Shown here in pieces: positions 22,978 through 35,386 of a stretch of DNA of 64,000 nt. Source of the stretch: Panagrolaimus kolymaensis (Eukaryota; Nematoda; Chromadorea; Rhabditida; Panagrolaimidae); contig JAJQJQ010000005.1 in NCBI GenBank assembly GCA_028622995.1, positions 5,208,001-5,272,000 on the forward strand, given 5' to 3'. The first letter of the stretch is position 1; every line of letters begins with the position of its first letter. A program made the translations under genes and the position numbers. The notes under the pieces were generated by a model. That model was not told where the DNA came from, searched no databases, and saw only the letters and a program-made list of their open reading frames with translations.

Positions 22978-24514
22978 TATTATTATGTTTGCTTTAATTG
23001 ACAAAGCAATGAATTTTTATGTTAAAAGCCTTATATTTTATACTTATTTTTTATTGCTATCAAAAAGAAAGAGGAAGGCAAAAAGTTTTTGGTGTTGATC
23101 ATATTGCGGATCTAGAAAACTCTCTGCGTCACGTAATAATGGGACCTTTTAATTGACGGAAAACAACTATGATAACACAATCACACTTTATGTGCCTACT
23201 CTAATTACTTTTTGTTTCCACAATATTTATCATTAAATTTATTTTTCTCATAGATTCATGTACATTTTGATTGTCGATAGCGAATAAAAATAAGCACATG
23301 AACCACCTCTCTTTTTTAATCCTTGTATGTGATTTTCAAACAAAAAAAAAGTGAAGAATAAAAAGTTCAACAGGAAATACGTTTTTCTTTCTTTAAATTT
23401 TGGACATCGGAAGTACCATATTGCAGCTAAAAAAGAAAACATAAAGCAATTTTATCTTACAAAAAGCAGGATCTTGTTTTGGAGTAATTAAACCACAATA
23501 ATAGTCAATTAATATAAAGAATCAAACTATGTTGAATAATTTATAGCGATCCAAAATTTTGGATAATCTTTTTATCACAAAAATTTAGATTTTAATATTT
23601 TTTGTTTAACTAAAATTAGACCCTGTTTTAGAGAAGATAAAACGATAAAGACCATAACAAGCAATAGTATTTTCATGTTGATGCATATTTTATTTTACAC
23701 CAAAAATCTTTCAACGTTTTAGTACTTTGAAGAAAAAACTAATTTTTTGTGATGTTTTTTTTTTCTTCATTTTTTACATCGCTTTGATAAAAAGTTTCCA
23801 ATAGGCAGCTTTCATTCTTCTTTCTCTCGCTCAAACATGCAAACTTATCAACAACAAAAATATTTTTGCAACAGTAAAAATGAAATGATTCATACTTTTG
23901 AAATATACATAATAAATTTTAAAAAAAGGGATAGTCTGGAAAAATCTCGATCGGGTTACTGTAAAATAGCTAAATCAAAAAAGCTCTTCTCTTTCGCCCG
24001 CCGCGCGCTCCTTTTTGTTGAGTGCCGCATTTTTGAAGTGCCCTAATTGTCATTCAATCATTTTTCTTCATTTTTTTTTTCAAAGCCTTTGAAAATTATC
24101 AAATCAGCTATTTTTTAACTTATATTTTTTTATTTACTTTTACTTTTTTACTAACTTATCATATATGATTTATCTGGGGTTTTAAAACGAATACAACGTC
24201 CAAAAAGTTCACAAAAATGCATATATAATTTTGTTCAATTAAAGAAAGAAACAATAAAAAACTGTTACACACACATTTTCATAAATATTTCAAACTTGTG
24301 ATTTTCAAAAACTTATCATATTTTCTGAATACATAACAACCATTCAGCTGGGCTTCTTATCCCTTTACAATTTTTTATTTACTAATTTTATGTTAATGTC
24401 TTCAAAAACCAAAAAACTGCGAAACGTAAACTTTACTTTTAACGTGTTTTGGGTGCGTGCTTTTATCGAGTCTTTTTAATTAACGTATATGATTTTATAG
24501 GAACTGTTCTAAAT
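22978..24514. other. Gene-free stretch upstream of the exonuclease gene
   Basis: About 1.5 kb between two divergent genes, so it should hold both promoters. A short GC-rich island (CGCCCGCCGCGCGCTCC) lies near 23996. A splice acceptor at 24500 precedes the next start codon. Nothing else was recognised. Confidence 0.5.
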
Positions 24515-26919
24515 ATGACTGATGCATATTCATCGAAGGATTTTGCACATGCAATAAAAGCAGCTATCAACAATCCAACAATGTTTAGTAAAAGAAAAGA
24601 ACTGGGTGAACTGATTTTTAAATATATTCCAAAAGAACGTCTACCTGAATATTTTATTGGGCTTATTAAACATGTTGCTGAAAATCCAAATTATTGTATA
24701 CTCAAAGTCAAAAATGATATGACTCTTCTACCACTTTTGGTTCAGGTTTGTAGTTTTTAAGCTTTTAATTTTAGAGTAAAATGGTGTTAATTTTCTAGGC
24801 TTTTTTTGCATGGTTATTAAGCTTAAAATATTCAAAGCCGAAAAAGAATGGAAAAACTGATCCGATAAAAGAAGCTGAAGAAGTCGAAGAAATGATTGCA
24901 GCGGTTGAAGATACCGAAAGTGTTGATGAAGCTTCTCCTTCAAAGATGTATCCGGTATATAATTTTCAAAATGAGGTCTTTATTTTCATTTTCATCTTTA
25001 GAATGCTGTCAATTTCACTGATGATGATAAAAATGATATAATCAAAACTTTGGCAGCAATCGAATTTCCACCAGCCAATAAAGTTTTGCATTTGGCAATA
25101 AAAGCTATGGATGTTCCTCCTGAAATTGTGGTCAACATTGTTAGAGATCTGGCTGCTCAAGGAAAGGCTGCTTTTTCATCTTTGCTCATTGTTTTAAGTG
25201 AGCCTATTCTCAACAAACTTCCTTTATGGCCTGAATTATTAAATCAATGTCTTCTTCTTGGCAAAACCTTTTTTGTCACTGCAACGCAAGTTGAATCTTT
25301 TGCAGCTCCTCTCTCCGAAAGCGAGCGCAAAGTCGTTCGCGATAATCTCAATTGTGCTGAACAGTGGGCTTGCAGAGCGAGTGTTTATGCTGAAGCTTTT
25401 GAAAAATTGACTCATCGTAAAGTTACTGATGCTCCTCCATTTGATGTCTTCAGAAATCACATTATCACATTAATGGATGATTTAAAGCATAGTTTGTTTT
25501 ATTTTACTTTTTACTATAAATCGATTTCTAATTATGTGTCTTTTTTTTTAGAAAATCGGGGGAAAACCGCTGTTGATCCTCAAGCTGCTATGGGTGTAAT
25601 ACGTCAAACCGCACTGAAAAGATACAAAAAGAATGAAGTCAACAATGAACAGCTTTTGGACTTAATATTTTGCGTTGTCAAGCATCAGCCTACTCTTAAA
25701 AATTATGTTGTAAAACTCATTGAAAAAACTTATGGTGATGTTGGATTGGCTTCAAAAATAAAACAGCTTGATTTCCGCAACATGAAACTTAATATGTTAG
25801 TTATTTTTTGTGTATGCGTTTTAAAAAAATCTTTTTTTTAGCAACTTTGCCGATGCTGATATCTATGAAGTTCGAGATAAATACTTATCGATTCCAAACC
25901 GAGCTAAAGTCAATTCAGTTAATAAAATTCAACATTTGAAACTTGTTCTTCATGATTTGGAAGCAGTCGCTAATTCAGAATATCCTTATGTTGGTCTCGA
26001 TGCTGAATGGAGCCCATATCTTGCTAAACCGAGGTGAGTTATCCTTGTTATTTACTTATTTTAATTAACGATTTCTTCAGAGCTTCCATTTTGCAATTGG
26101 CACTTCAATCTGTAATTTACATCATAGATATAGATGCTTTAGTGGGTGAAAAAGAACTTTCCGAATTCTTCGACAAACTCTTTGGAAATGACAAAATATG
26201 TAAAATTGGTTTCCGATTCAGTGAAGATTTGACTCAACTTCGTGGTTGTGCTCCACATTGTCTCAGCCTTTATGAACCAAAGAATTTGATATGTGTACAA
26301 ACTTTATTTTTTGATGTAAGCTTTTTTTATTTTTGTTTTTGGTTAATGATTATATTTGTTTAGCTAATCAAACTTTGTCACAAAAACTTTGGAAATGAAT
26401 TGGATGGGCTCTTAGTTCCTTCAGAGGAACCCTTTGTTGCTAATCCTGAAATTGTCACGCTTGAAGATGAATTAGCTGATCCTGATTTTGATGAAACTGA
26501 CATCATACGGACTCGTGAAAAGTTGGGTCTTTTGCTTGAGGGATACAAAGAGAGAGATCGAATTCGAAAAACTGAACAAGAAAATGATATTGCTTTAAAT
26601 CAAATTAAATATATGGGTCTTGCATCAGTATGTGCACGTGTACTTGGTAAAAAGCTCGATAAAAGTGAACAATGTTCTGCATGGGATAGACGACCTCTAA
26701 GAAAAACTCAAGTTTGTTTCTTTATTTACTCATAATATAAAAAATATTACTAATAATTCATTTCAGTTACGGTATGCTGCACTCGATGCTTATTGTATTT
26801 TAATGATAATTGACAAGTTTAATGAATTTTGTAAATTTAAAAATGTTGATATCAAACCGTTAATTGCCAAACAACCTTCACTTCGAACTTCATTGCCACT
26901 TTTCTTCTCAATTGCATAA
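24515..26919 (+). CDS. 3'-5' exonuclease, MUT-7 / Nibbler / EXD3 family
   Basis: Exons: 24515-24745, 24799-24954, 25002-25491, 25552-25795, 25842-26033, 26081-26315, 26364-26711, 26767-26919; 682 residues. The C-terminal third is a DEDDy exonuclease domain with intact motifs: LDAEW (motif I), KIGFRFSEDL (motif II) and YAALDAYC (motif III). The long N-terminal half is helical without recognisable motifs, as in Nibbler, where it binds Argonaute. Family members trim 3' ends of small RNAs; C. elegans MUT-7 acts in mutator foci and transposon silencing. Whether this is MUT-7 itself or its paralogue cannot be told by eye. The ATG lies 15 bases after a likely trans-splice acceptor. Its stop is only 51 bases from the stop of the opposing EXT2-like gene. 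Confidence 0.5.
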
Positions 26920-26970
26920 CTGTTATAAAATAAAATGTTTAAAAAAATTGATTTATTGTTTGTGTTTTTT

Positions 26971-28952
26971 TTACAAAGGGCAAGAAAACCACGAAAGATT
27001 ACTCGTTTTTAATGGTTCACTAAGAGAGAAGCAAGATTTATCTAAGATTAATTGTACCCGATTATTTGGTAAAAGGCTAGTATGATAAAATATTGGACAT
27101 TGATGCTTTTCAGAACATTCTGTCGAGATCAAATACGATGCCCTTTGAGGAAGGGCAGTAGCAACAGCAAAACCCGTATTAATAATATTTTCATCAAAGT
27201 TGATAGAAGAATAAGAACTATCAACGATAAGAGCAAGGCAGTAAGGATCATAATCATGAAGGATGAATGGTAATTCCTCAATAGAAGAAACTTGAAGGAC
27301 TTCAATTTGGATAGGATTTGATGGAACAACATATTCTAAAAAATCACGTTATTTCATGAATTAAAAATTTAATAACAAACCTTGAAAAATATGTTGAATA
27401 TCCATCTCTGTTATGAGTAATATCGCTGTGGCATTAGTTGTGGTATAAAGAAAATAGCGTAACATCCATTTAAGTTTTTCTTCTGATGTTGCTTTTTGAT
27501 GAGAAATAGCAATAATAAAATAATCTGAAGCATAAATGTATGGCTTTTGAAGAGGTGGTGAATTTGATAAAAATAATTCAGCAAGTGGCTGAACTTTTGT
27601 TGGAATAATTCTTTGTTCCAATAATGCTAAAGCTGAATTGATGACGGATGAGAATAATTTGAAATGCTGAAGAAAAACAGTTTTAATCAAGCTTTTCATT
27701 TTTATAATTTCATTTTGTTCCATTTTCTTTAATGACTCAACCATGAATTCAGGATTTTTGGGTGAAAATGTAAATGAAATCAACGACCATTCAATGAATC
27801 CAGCGAATGGTTTAACAATCAAATCAGAAGCAAATACTGGAATTGAACCAAATTGAAGGGTATGCATGAGAATGTGATCAAAGCCGATGGCCTCTTCGCT
27901 AATTATCACAAAATCAGCGGACTAAAATTTTTAAATAATTTTGTAGAGTCAAAATAAAATTGGTGATTTACTTTTATGGCGACATCATAATCAATTTCTT
28001 TACCATCAATGCAAGTTGTATCCTTTAAGCATTTAGAAAGAATTTTAACATTATTATTTAATGCTTGTAACTTATTTGTGAAGCTATTAAAATTTTGAGA
28101 TCCAAAAGGTAATGGTAATAAAATATTAGAGCCAATGTTCCATGCTTTGTTGTTAATCATGGATTTATGAAATAATTTCGCTGGAATGGAAATATCAAAA
28201 TAACGTCGAAAGTTTGGCTCCAAATGCAAAGAACTAAAAATAAACACGTAAAACATTTTTTCAAACAGTAATTTTACCTAATAACAATCGCATCACCAAA
28301 ATTTGATAGAAATCCAAAAAGGTTAAATACGATAAAATTTGGTTTTGATGGAAAAACACTAGCAGCAGAATCAAGAGATCGACTTAGACGTGATGGACTA
28401 ATAAATCGATTTGTGGATAAAGTGTCGATTCCTGGAATGACCAAGCAAGCTTCTTCAAAGCTTTCCACTGAATGTCGACTAGATTGAACAGTTTTTCTCA
28501 ATTCTAAAAAGTCCTCTGAAGGTTCTGGATTTTGTCGATTTCCTTCCTAAAAAATAAGTGGGATTCAAAAGAGTTACACACTTTTATGAGCTCACTTCAT
28601 CGATGACTATTAATAATGGTTGAACATAAATGGATAAACTATCAGTGCCACCAACACACCTTTTCAAATCCAAACAAGTATGAATTGTGCATAGTTTTGA
28701 TCCGCTATTAATTGTAAATTTTGATGACACCTGTATCACTAATTCTTCATTGTTAGTTGGTTCCAAAATTTTGTAAAAAATAATAAGAATAAAAATACTA
28801 AGCCACAAATAAGTTGCTCTTCTGCGAAACATAACCATCCATTGATATTCAATAATACATACATAATGGTAGTAATTTAAAAGCAATAGCGTATGAAAAT
28901 AAATGAGATCAAAACTCATGAAAAAACAAACAAAAATACAAAAAAATAACAT
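26971..28952 (-). CDS. EXT2: EXT2-like exostosin, GT64 part shortened
   Basis: Exons: 28952-28596, 28546-28278, 28233-27972, 27921-27381, 27335-26971; 597 residues, or 559 from the ATG at 28838. The N-terminus has a type II signal anchor (RRRATYLWLSIFILIIFYKI), placing it in the Golgi/ER. The GT47 region keeps exostosin landmarks in order: CTIHTCLDLKRC, EEACLVIPGIDTL, NFIVFNLFGF, FRRYFDISIPAKLF, and a GSIPVFASD site. The order and wording resemble EXT2 more than EXT1. After LLEQRIIPTKVQPL the protein enters what would be GT64 (DYFIIAISHQ) but ends about 170 residues later, and the position of the DDD metal-binding motif reads VDS. EXT proteins polymerise heparan sulphate. This copy may be a partner subunit without GT64 activity (inference). 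A trans-splice acceptor at 28993 favours the start at 28952. Confidence 0.5.
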
Positions 28953-29048
28953 TTTTATTAATCCTATTTACCCCTATAATACTATACACGGTCTAAATAA
29001 AAAAAGATAATAAATTCTTTATTAATCAATGACAAATAACATCAAGAC
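28953..29048 (-). promoter_or_regulatory. Possible intercistronic region MIC19 to EXT2-like
   Basis: Both genes are on the minus strand with 96 bases between stop and start. In that order come an AATAAA-type signal, a T-rich run and a TTTTTATTTAG acceptor at 28993, about 55 bases after the MIC19 stop. This matches the layout of nematode operon junctions; trans-splicing is inferred, not seen. Confidence 0.5.
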
Positions 29049-29758
29049 CTAATTTGCTTTATTACTTAAAACTTGATTACGGAAGTTAACGATACATTCA
29101 TCATAAGGAGCTTTGAGTGATTTGCAATTGAGCACTTTTCCTTTATTCTTTGCTAAGCATTCCATAAGATCCTAAAAACAAAGAGTAAATTAATAATGGC
29201 AGCAACATCAATAAAATCTTACCTTTTCATTATCAGCACAGGCATTTTCACGTTGATAACTGAAGAATTGCTTTTCAACGCGTTGTACAGTTTCTTCAAA
29301 AACGCGTTTCTTTTCTTCGACATCATCCAATGTTTCTGATGGCGCATGATGGTGCTTTCCACCAGTAGCAAAACGATTTTGAAGAGCAGTTAAATTTTGC
29401 ATTTGATCTCGAAGTCTTGCGTTTGCTTCTCGTTCTTTCTGAAGTTCAGCACTGAAAAAATCATGGTTAAATTTATTCGAAAAATATTTTAATAATGAAA
29501 CTCACGTTAAATTTTGAATATCTTTATCATTTGAAGGTGAAGACGCATTGACTCGTCGAACCTGGAAAAGAATTAGATTAAGAATCATAGTATGTTGTTT
29601 GTTATGTTTGTTTTTGTTAAAAAATAAAATCTTACAACTTCATCGGAGACACCAACATTTTTATAAGCATCAGGAATTTGAGATCGTTCAATTCGCATCA
29701 CTCGAGGTTGATCATTTTCTTCAGCAGTAGCAGCAGGTCTGCTTTCACCAGCACCCAT
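29049..29758 (-). CDS. chch-3: MICOS subunit MIC19 (CHCHD3)
   Basis: Exons 29758-29636, 29561-29506, 29451-29223, 29171-29049; 176 residues. MIC19 sits on the intermembrane-space face of the mitochondrial inner membrane and helps build cristae junctions. The N-terminus is MGAGES, a good myristoylation site as in CHCHD3. A central coiled-coil-like segment (KEREANARLRDQMQNL, then EEKKRVFEETVQRVEKQF) leads to a CHCH domain with exact twin CX9C: C-ADNEKDLME-C and C-KSLKAPYDE-C. The start lies 281 bases from the divergent HSPBP1 start, so the promoter is probably shared. Identification is firm for the CHCHD3/6 group. Confidence 0.5.
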
Positions 29759-30039
29759 ATTTAGATTTATGAAGATTCAATAAAATTATGCGGAATAAAA
29801 AAGTGCTAATGCGAAGAAGAAAAGATTGTAAAAATTGCAACAAAAGCAATCAGCAATTTAACATAAATTTATTCGCGATGAGAAACGCTTTTACATGTGA
29901 AGAAAAAAAAGTGAAAGTTTGAAATAGCAAAGAACCATCTTTATGATTCGAGAAACTTTTTTTCTTTCTGATGATAATTTAGAAAATAAAATTCATCGTT
30001 AATATTTTATTATTATAGTGTTAGCATCCGATAATAATA

Positions 30040-30952
30040 ATGTCGAATCAAAGCCTGGTGCCTTCAACCAATAACTCTACGGTACGTTTTTATAAAATTT
30101 TCACTTTTTTGATTCTTTAATTTCAGGTTCCTCAAATAGCTGCCCCATTTGATCATTCCAACTTAATGAATAAACTGAAAAATACATATGATCATGTCGT
30201 TCAACTTTGTGAAGATACTGAAAATGACAGAGACGCTGCTGAATCCGAACTGATCACTATTGCTGATAACCTTCAAGATGTCTCTGATTTTTATAATGGA
30301 AGTTTAACATTTTGTCAAATGGGAGGTTTGAAATGTATTAAAGCTGCATTAGTATGTTCTCTTTTTTCCTGCAACTATATTGTATCTGTACAATTTTTTC
30401 TTATAGAATTATTCATCATATGCTGTCAGATCAAGTTATCTCGATGTTCTTGTTACCATTAGTCAAAACAATGAAGAAGTTCAAAATTTTATTTATAAAA
30501 ACTCCAACTTTATTCAAGAATTTGCAAACAGTGTAGAAAAGGATAATATTGCAAGTGTAAGTGCTATTTTATCGAGGCTCTTTTACATCATACTTTTCAG
30601 ATTTATCGCACTAGACTTCTTTCTGCTTTATCATCACTTATTAGAGGAAATGCTGAAGGAAAAAGGTATTATTACTTCTTATTTCGTTCGTTTATGTACT
30701 ATTTTTAGACTATTCTTTGACGTTCACAATGGTATTGAAACTCTTCAATTCACATTCAATGATGCTTTCGTTCAAGGTGATTCTCGAGTCGCAAATAAAG
30801 CTGCTATTGTCGCTTTTCATTTCTTCAAGGATAATTCTGAAAATATTGAAAGACAAGATGCTCTTCGAAATCTTGTTACTCTAATTCGTGCAAAAATGAT
30901 GTCGCAAGCTGACAAGTATGAAGAATCGATTGAATATACCAGTGATCTCTAA
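30040..30952 (+). CDS. HSPBP1: Hsp70 nucleotide exchange factor, HSPBP1 / Fes1 family
   Basis: Exons 30040-30081, 30127-30351, 30407-30556, 30601-30665, 30709-30952; 241 residues. HSPBP1 uses an armadillo-like fold to clamp the Hsp70 ATPase domain and speed nucleotide release in the cytosol. Matching segments are LQDVSDFYNGSLTFCQMGG, then YSSYAVRSSYLDVLVTISQN and ALSSLIRGNAEGKRLF, with an armadillo-type helical pattern throughout. It lacks the signal peptide and ER retention motif of the relative SIL1. The human protein is longer at the N-terminus. A splice acceptor at 30018 precedes the ATG, suggesting trans-splicing. Confidence 0.5.
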
Positions 30953-31178
30953 ACCTTTTCATTGTAAATTTCGTTTATTTAATGTTGCTTTTCTGTAAAA
31001 AGAAATTTATTTTTATGTTAAAAATTTTGAATAAAAGTGTTACAAATATTTGCCTTGAGCTAACATTTTTATGAATCAACCATTTTTTCTTTTCAAATGT
31101 CCGAAAAAGTCGTAAAATTTTTGGTGGTTTTATACCCGCCAATTTTTTTTGCTGTTATTCACTTTCTTGAGTTTAACG

Positions 31179-31795
31179 ATGCGGTTCTCAGCCATCATCA
31201 CCTGTGTGATTTTACTTATTTTTTGTATTATTTTGGCCGAAGCTAAACGCAATGCAAATCAAAAGCTAAAAATTTGTTGCGCTCGACAAAAAAATGCTGA
31301 TAAATCTTGTAAACGAAAATTTTGTGATTTTGATCATTTTTCTCAGGATAATGTAAGTTTGTTTTAAAGATGCTTAAACTTTAGCAATTTCGAGGAAAAT
31401 TTAGGTCTTGAATTTTTTGAATACTTGCACACCTAAAGGAAGTACAGTACAAGACATGTGGAATTGTGCTAACTCTAATCATGATCATACTGAATGTTGC
31501 AAGAAAAAGTAATATTTTTGAGTTTCATAATTGTTAGAGCTCAGCACATAAGTTAAAGTCTAATGCTGTAATTTAGTGACCATCTTTAATGCAAAAGAAC
31601 GATTTTGAATTTTTTTAAAGCTTTATTTAATTTTTTAGCAAAGTAATTCGACCTTGTATGCAATATTGTAAAGGAACAGAAAAGCCTCCAACCGATTACC
31701 TGAAACATTTATTCTGCCTTCAAGCTTTCAATCCAATTCGAAATTGCTTCCGTGAATATCTTGAAAAAAGTCCAAACATTTTTGGTGATGAATAA
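31179..31795 (+). CDS. Secreted DB-module cysteine-rich protein
   Basis: Exons 31179-31352, 31405-31508, 31639-31795; 144 residues. Signal peptide MRFSAIITCVILLIFCIILA. The mature part has 12 Cys in the DB-module order: CC, then C..C, C, C, CC, C..C, C, C. The DB module is largely nematode-specific and of unknown function; genes with it are numerous in worms. Exons join in frame, and an acceptor ATTTTTTTAG supports the last one. No orthologue can be named by eye. Confidence 0.5.
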
Positions 31796-34700
31796 ATTAA
31801 AATTGCAATTACAAAAATTAAATGGATGGTTTATATCTCATAATTTTTTTATTATTTTTGGATTTTTTTTCTGTAACATAAATTCATAAAGAAGAGGTTT
31901 TTCTTGAAATAAACAAATCAGCTTTACAAAAATTCAGATTACAGATTCCACATTGAAATAAAGAATATCTGACTCCACTGTTTTTTTAGTAAAATAAAAA
32001 TACAAATTTGTAACGCTTTCAATTATTTTGATTTTATTGCTTAATAAAGGTTAAAAATGTTTACAAAAGAAATTAAAATCTTATAAACCCTCGATCGAAG
32101 AAAAAAAACGAGGAAAACAAAAAGTGATGGATGATGATGAACTTCGATGATTCGTCTTCATCTTCTCTTCCTCATAAAATCATCGATTGTGTCTTTTTAA
32201 AAGAAGTTGTTGCAAATCTTTTATGTATTATTTTATTATGACAAAAGCGACTCTGTCATATAATTTCTATCAAACAAAATAATTCATCACTTTTTTGCTT
32301 GTCTGGAATTTTTTTATTGAAAAAAACTAACAATTGAATTTAAAAAAATCGGAGGATTTCCACATATTTTTTTGTTGCTGAAAAAAATAATGTTCGAAAG
32401 TTTTTTTTGTTCGATCATTTGCGTTTCTTTTCTTTGCAGCTTTAAAAAAACTTTGAAACTCTTTTTCATACCTTTTTGTTTGTTTGTTTACAGTAAACTT
32501 TTCTTCCCCATTCTTTGATGGTCATCAACAAATCGTTTAAATTCAATCAAATTTTTAGCCTCCTACGTTACTTTTTTTGTTACATTTTTTTGATTGCCCA
32601 AATTTAATTTGCATTTTTTTCTCATCAATTTGAGGCTATTTAATATTGGCCATTTTTTCATCTTTTAATTTCCATTGATGGCGCCATTGACAGAGACGAC
32701 ACCTTTTTATTTTTTGTTTGTTTTGTTTCTAAACCAGTCTTGCAGTAGAAAACAAATGAATGTTGCATGATCGTTGTCTTCGCTAACAAATGAATAAATA
32801 AAGGTGAAATAAGAAGCGTGAATTTTTTTTTTGATAAAAAATGATGATATATCTATCTATCGTATGTCCTGATTCGTTCTTTTTTTTTTGTCATCTCGTT
32901 TTTAAGCCGGACTCAGTCAGTCATGGTTGAAAGAGGCCTCAAAATTAGCCGAGATTTGAGAAAAATTGCTAAACGTTTTTTAACTAGTTTTTTTGTTCGT
33001 TTGTTTGCATCTGATGTTTGGAGATGGAGGCATAAAATTTGAGTTATAGAATTCCATAAGTGTTAATGAATTAATATCTAGCACACTAAATCATGACAGC
33101 TAATAGTCGAAGTAAAAGTGATAACGATCATCGAAAGTCTTATCAGGAAAAGATTTACAATAAAATTAAGAATTTAAATTTTAAATTGTTTGGAGTTTGT
33201 ATGTTCTGCATCTTTTAAATAAGTTTTACTATAATTTTTGGGTATCACAAAAATCATTATAAAAAATGGACTCTGAATGATCATTTCTTTGATTCTGGCT
33301 TCTCCAAATTTTTACTTTTCCATAACTTAATTTTTCCAAGTTTTCTGGACCACTCTTAGACATTCAGAGTCTACTGACCTTGAAACGAAAACTTTTATTC
33401 AAATTCCTTTCTATAATTTTATATCCATTTTTTATTGTGCTTTAATTGTTGCCTAAAAAGGCGATTATTCAATTTTGCCTTTTCTTTTTTTCGATGACGA
33501 CATTGACCAACAACTAGAATTCATTTTTCCACATCAAACTTTTTGGCGATTTCGTGGTAATTTTCCACTTATTGCCGCTGCTTCTACGAATCAACTCGTT
33601 ACTCATCAATTTTTTATATGGAAAAAAGCAATTAATCACCCACCTAGATTTGTCGAAGTCTGTCTTGGAAAAAATATAAAAAAGAAACAACAAAACTTTT
33701 TTTCTTCAAAAAATCCTGTTACAAATTATTTTCGGAAAAAACTCTTCAAAAAATAAGTTTTTTTTCTTCGACGCCTTCATAAGGAAGCCGCCGTAAATAG
33801 ACTTTATTATTATTGGTCGTCTTTTTGTGGAGTAAATAAAGGTCAAGGCTTACTGAAGTTGTTGGTTGAACCACGGATTTATAGAGCTTTAGATTTTGAG
33901 AAATCTTTCGAGATTCCGATTTAATATACTTTATCCTTCAAAAAGTTAAAGTTGAGTTTCTATTTTTAAAAAGAACTTCTGTTTTTTTTGTTTTGTTTTT
34001 GCTATTTTTAGAATTGACACCTTTCTCAAATTCTTTACAAATCATATATTAAACCAGAACATCATGGAACAAAATGATGTGTTGTTTCTTTTTTCTAAAA
34101 ATGCTACGCTTTTTAATCCTTTAAACGATCACTTTCACATAAAAGTGAAATTCAAAGAAAAAAACACCTTTATGGCCTCCTCCTTTATTAAGACTGGAGC
34201 CCATTTTTTGAGAGTTGTTCCTCTCTTTTTTTGTTCTTCAGAATCAAGCGTGGTGATTATTGTCTTTGTGCATGCTCCGTCGCGCAAGAATCGGCAATCA
34301 ACGAACAACAGCATCAAAACGTAAAGAAAAAAGTGATTTCGTTTAGTTTTAGTATGTTTTTTTTTATAAATGAATTTCTTTTGCTAAAGAAGGAGGGGAG
34401 GATAAGGAATGAAAGACCGGCTTTCGAGAAGATAGGCGGAGATAAATAAATATTATAGCCAGCAACTGCAAGCTTCTTAACAACAGATTCGGCTTCAAAA
34501 ATGTCTCAGTTAAACGGAGAGAAATGGATGTGAAGATATTTTCCCTCGATAAGCATTAAAAATCTCCTTCCTTTTTGATAAATGGAAAAAGCGTTTCGAA
34601 TTCATGCCCTCAATAAAAAGATGCTGATGTAGCTTACTGCAAATGGATGGATGATGCTAATCCGGGAAAAGTTTTTTGATGGGCGCATAAAACAAATTTA

Positions 34701-35386
34701 AAAAAATGGATCGACATTTTTATGAGTGACATCTTCTGATTTTATCTTGAATTCTGTTTTTTACGAGCCAAAAATATATAAAGAATCTTCCATTAATAAA
34801 TTTTGTTTTATGAGTTTTCGTGATGTTAATCATCTTAGGTTGTTTTGTTTTTTGAAAAAAAAGGAAGTAATTTTATCTGTTTTTATTTTAAAGCCGTTGA
34901 GTGTAAATCCGCTGATGGCTTTCTAAAATTTTTTTCTCGATCATCATTGTATTGATACGTACATAAAATATTACAGTATGCAAGTTTTGTTCCTTCTTTA
35001 AATCAAAGATCACACATTTTTTTAAAACTAAATTCCAATGATATGTTGACTTTCACCATATCCTTTTTTTATCCTTCATCATTATGTAATTGTTTATCCA
35101 AGATTTCATCCCATATTTTATCATCTTTTTTTCTAATGTTTTATCATTTTTTCACATTGTTTTTTTTGAATTCCTGTTAAATTTTTTTGGGGCATTTTAC
35201 TGATAGATATCAAAAAAATTGAGATTTCTTCCTATTTTTTTCTTTTTTTTTGGAAGATTTACTTCTTTTTTCTGAGATAATAGATCTTTTCGCTTTTTTT
35301 AATTCTATTTTCGCGGTAATTATCTCATTTCTCTTTTTTCACCATAATTATAAATAAAGCTTTCTATCTCTTCTTTTTAGGCGGAA
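31796..35386. other. 3.6 kb gene-free stretch upstream of the ShKT gene
   Basis: The longest gap in the window. It is T- and A-run rich with no frame that shows coding bias; short plus-strand frames at 33475-33756, 34064-34324 and 34231-34449 are Phe/Lys-rich and unsupported. It ends with TTCTTTTTAG at 35371-35380, a likely trans-splice acceptor six bases before the next ATG. It may be an extended regulatory region or a long 5' outron. Confidence 0.5.

Noticed and set aside
33475..34449. Plus-strand frames in the gene-free stretch
   Set aside because: Composition is Phe/Lys/Ser from T- and A-runs, with no splice partners and no recognisable motif.
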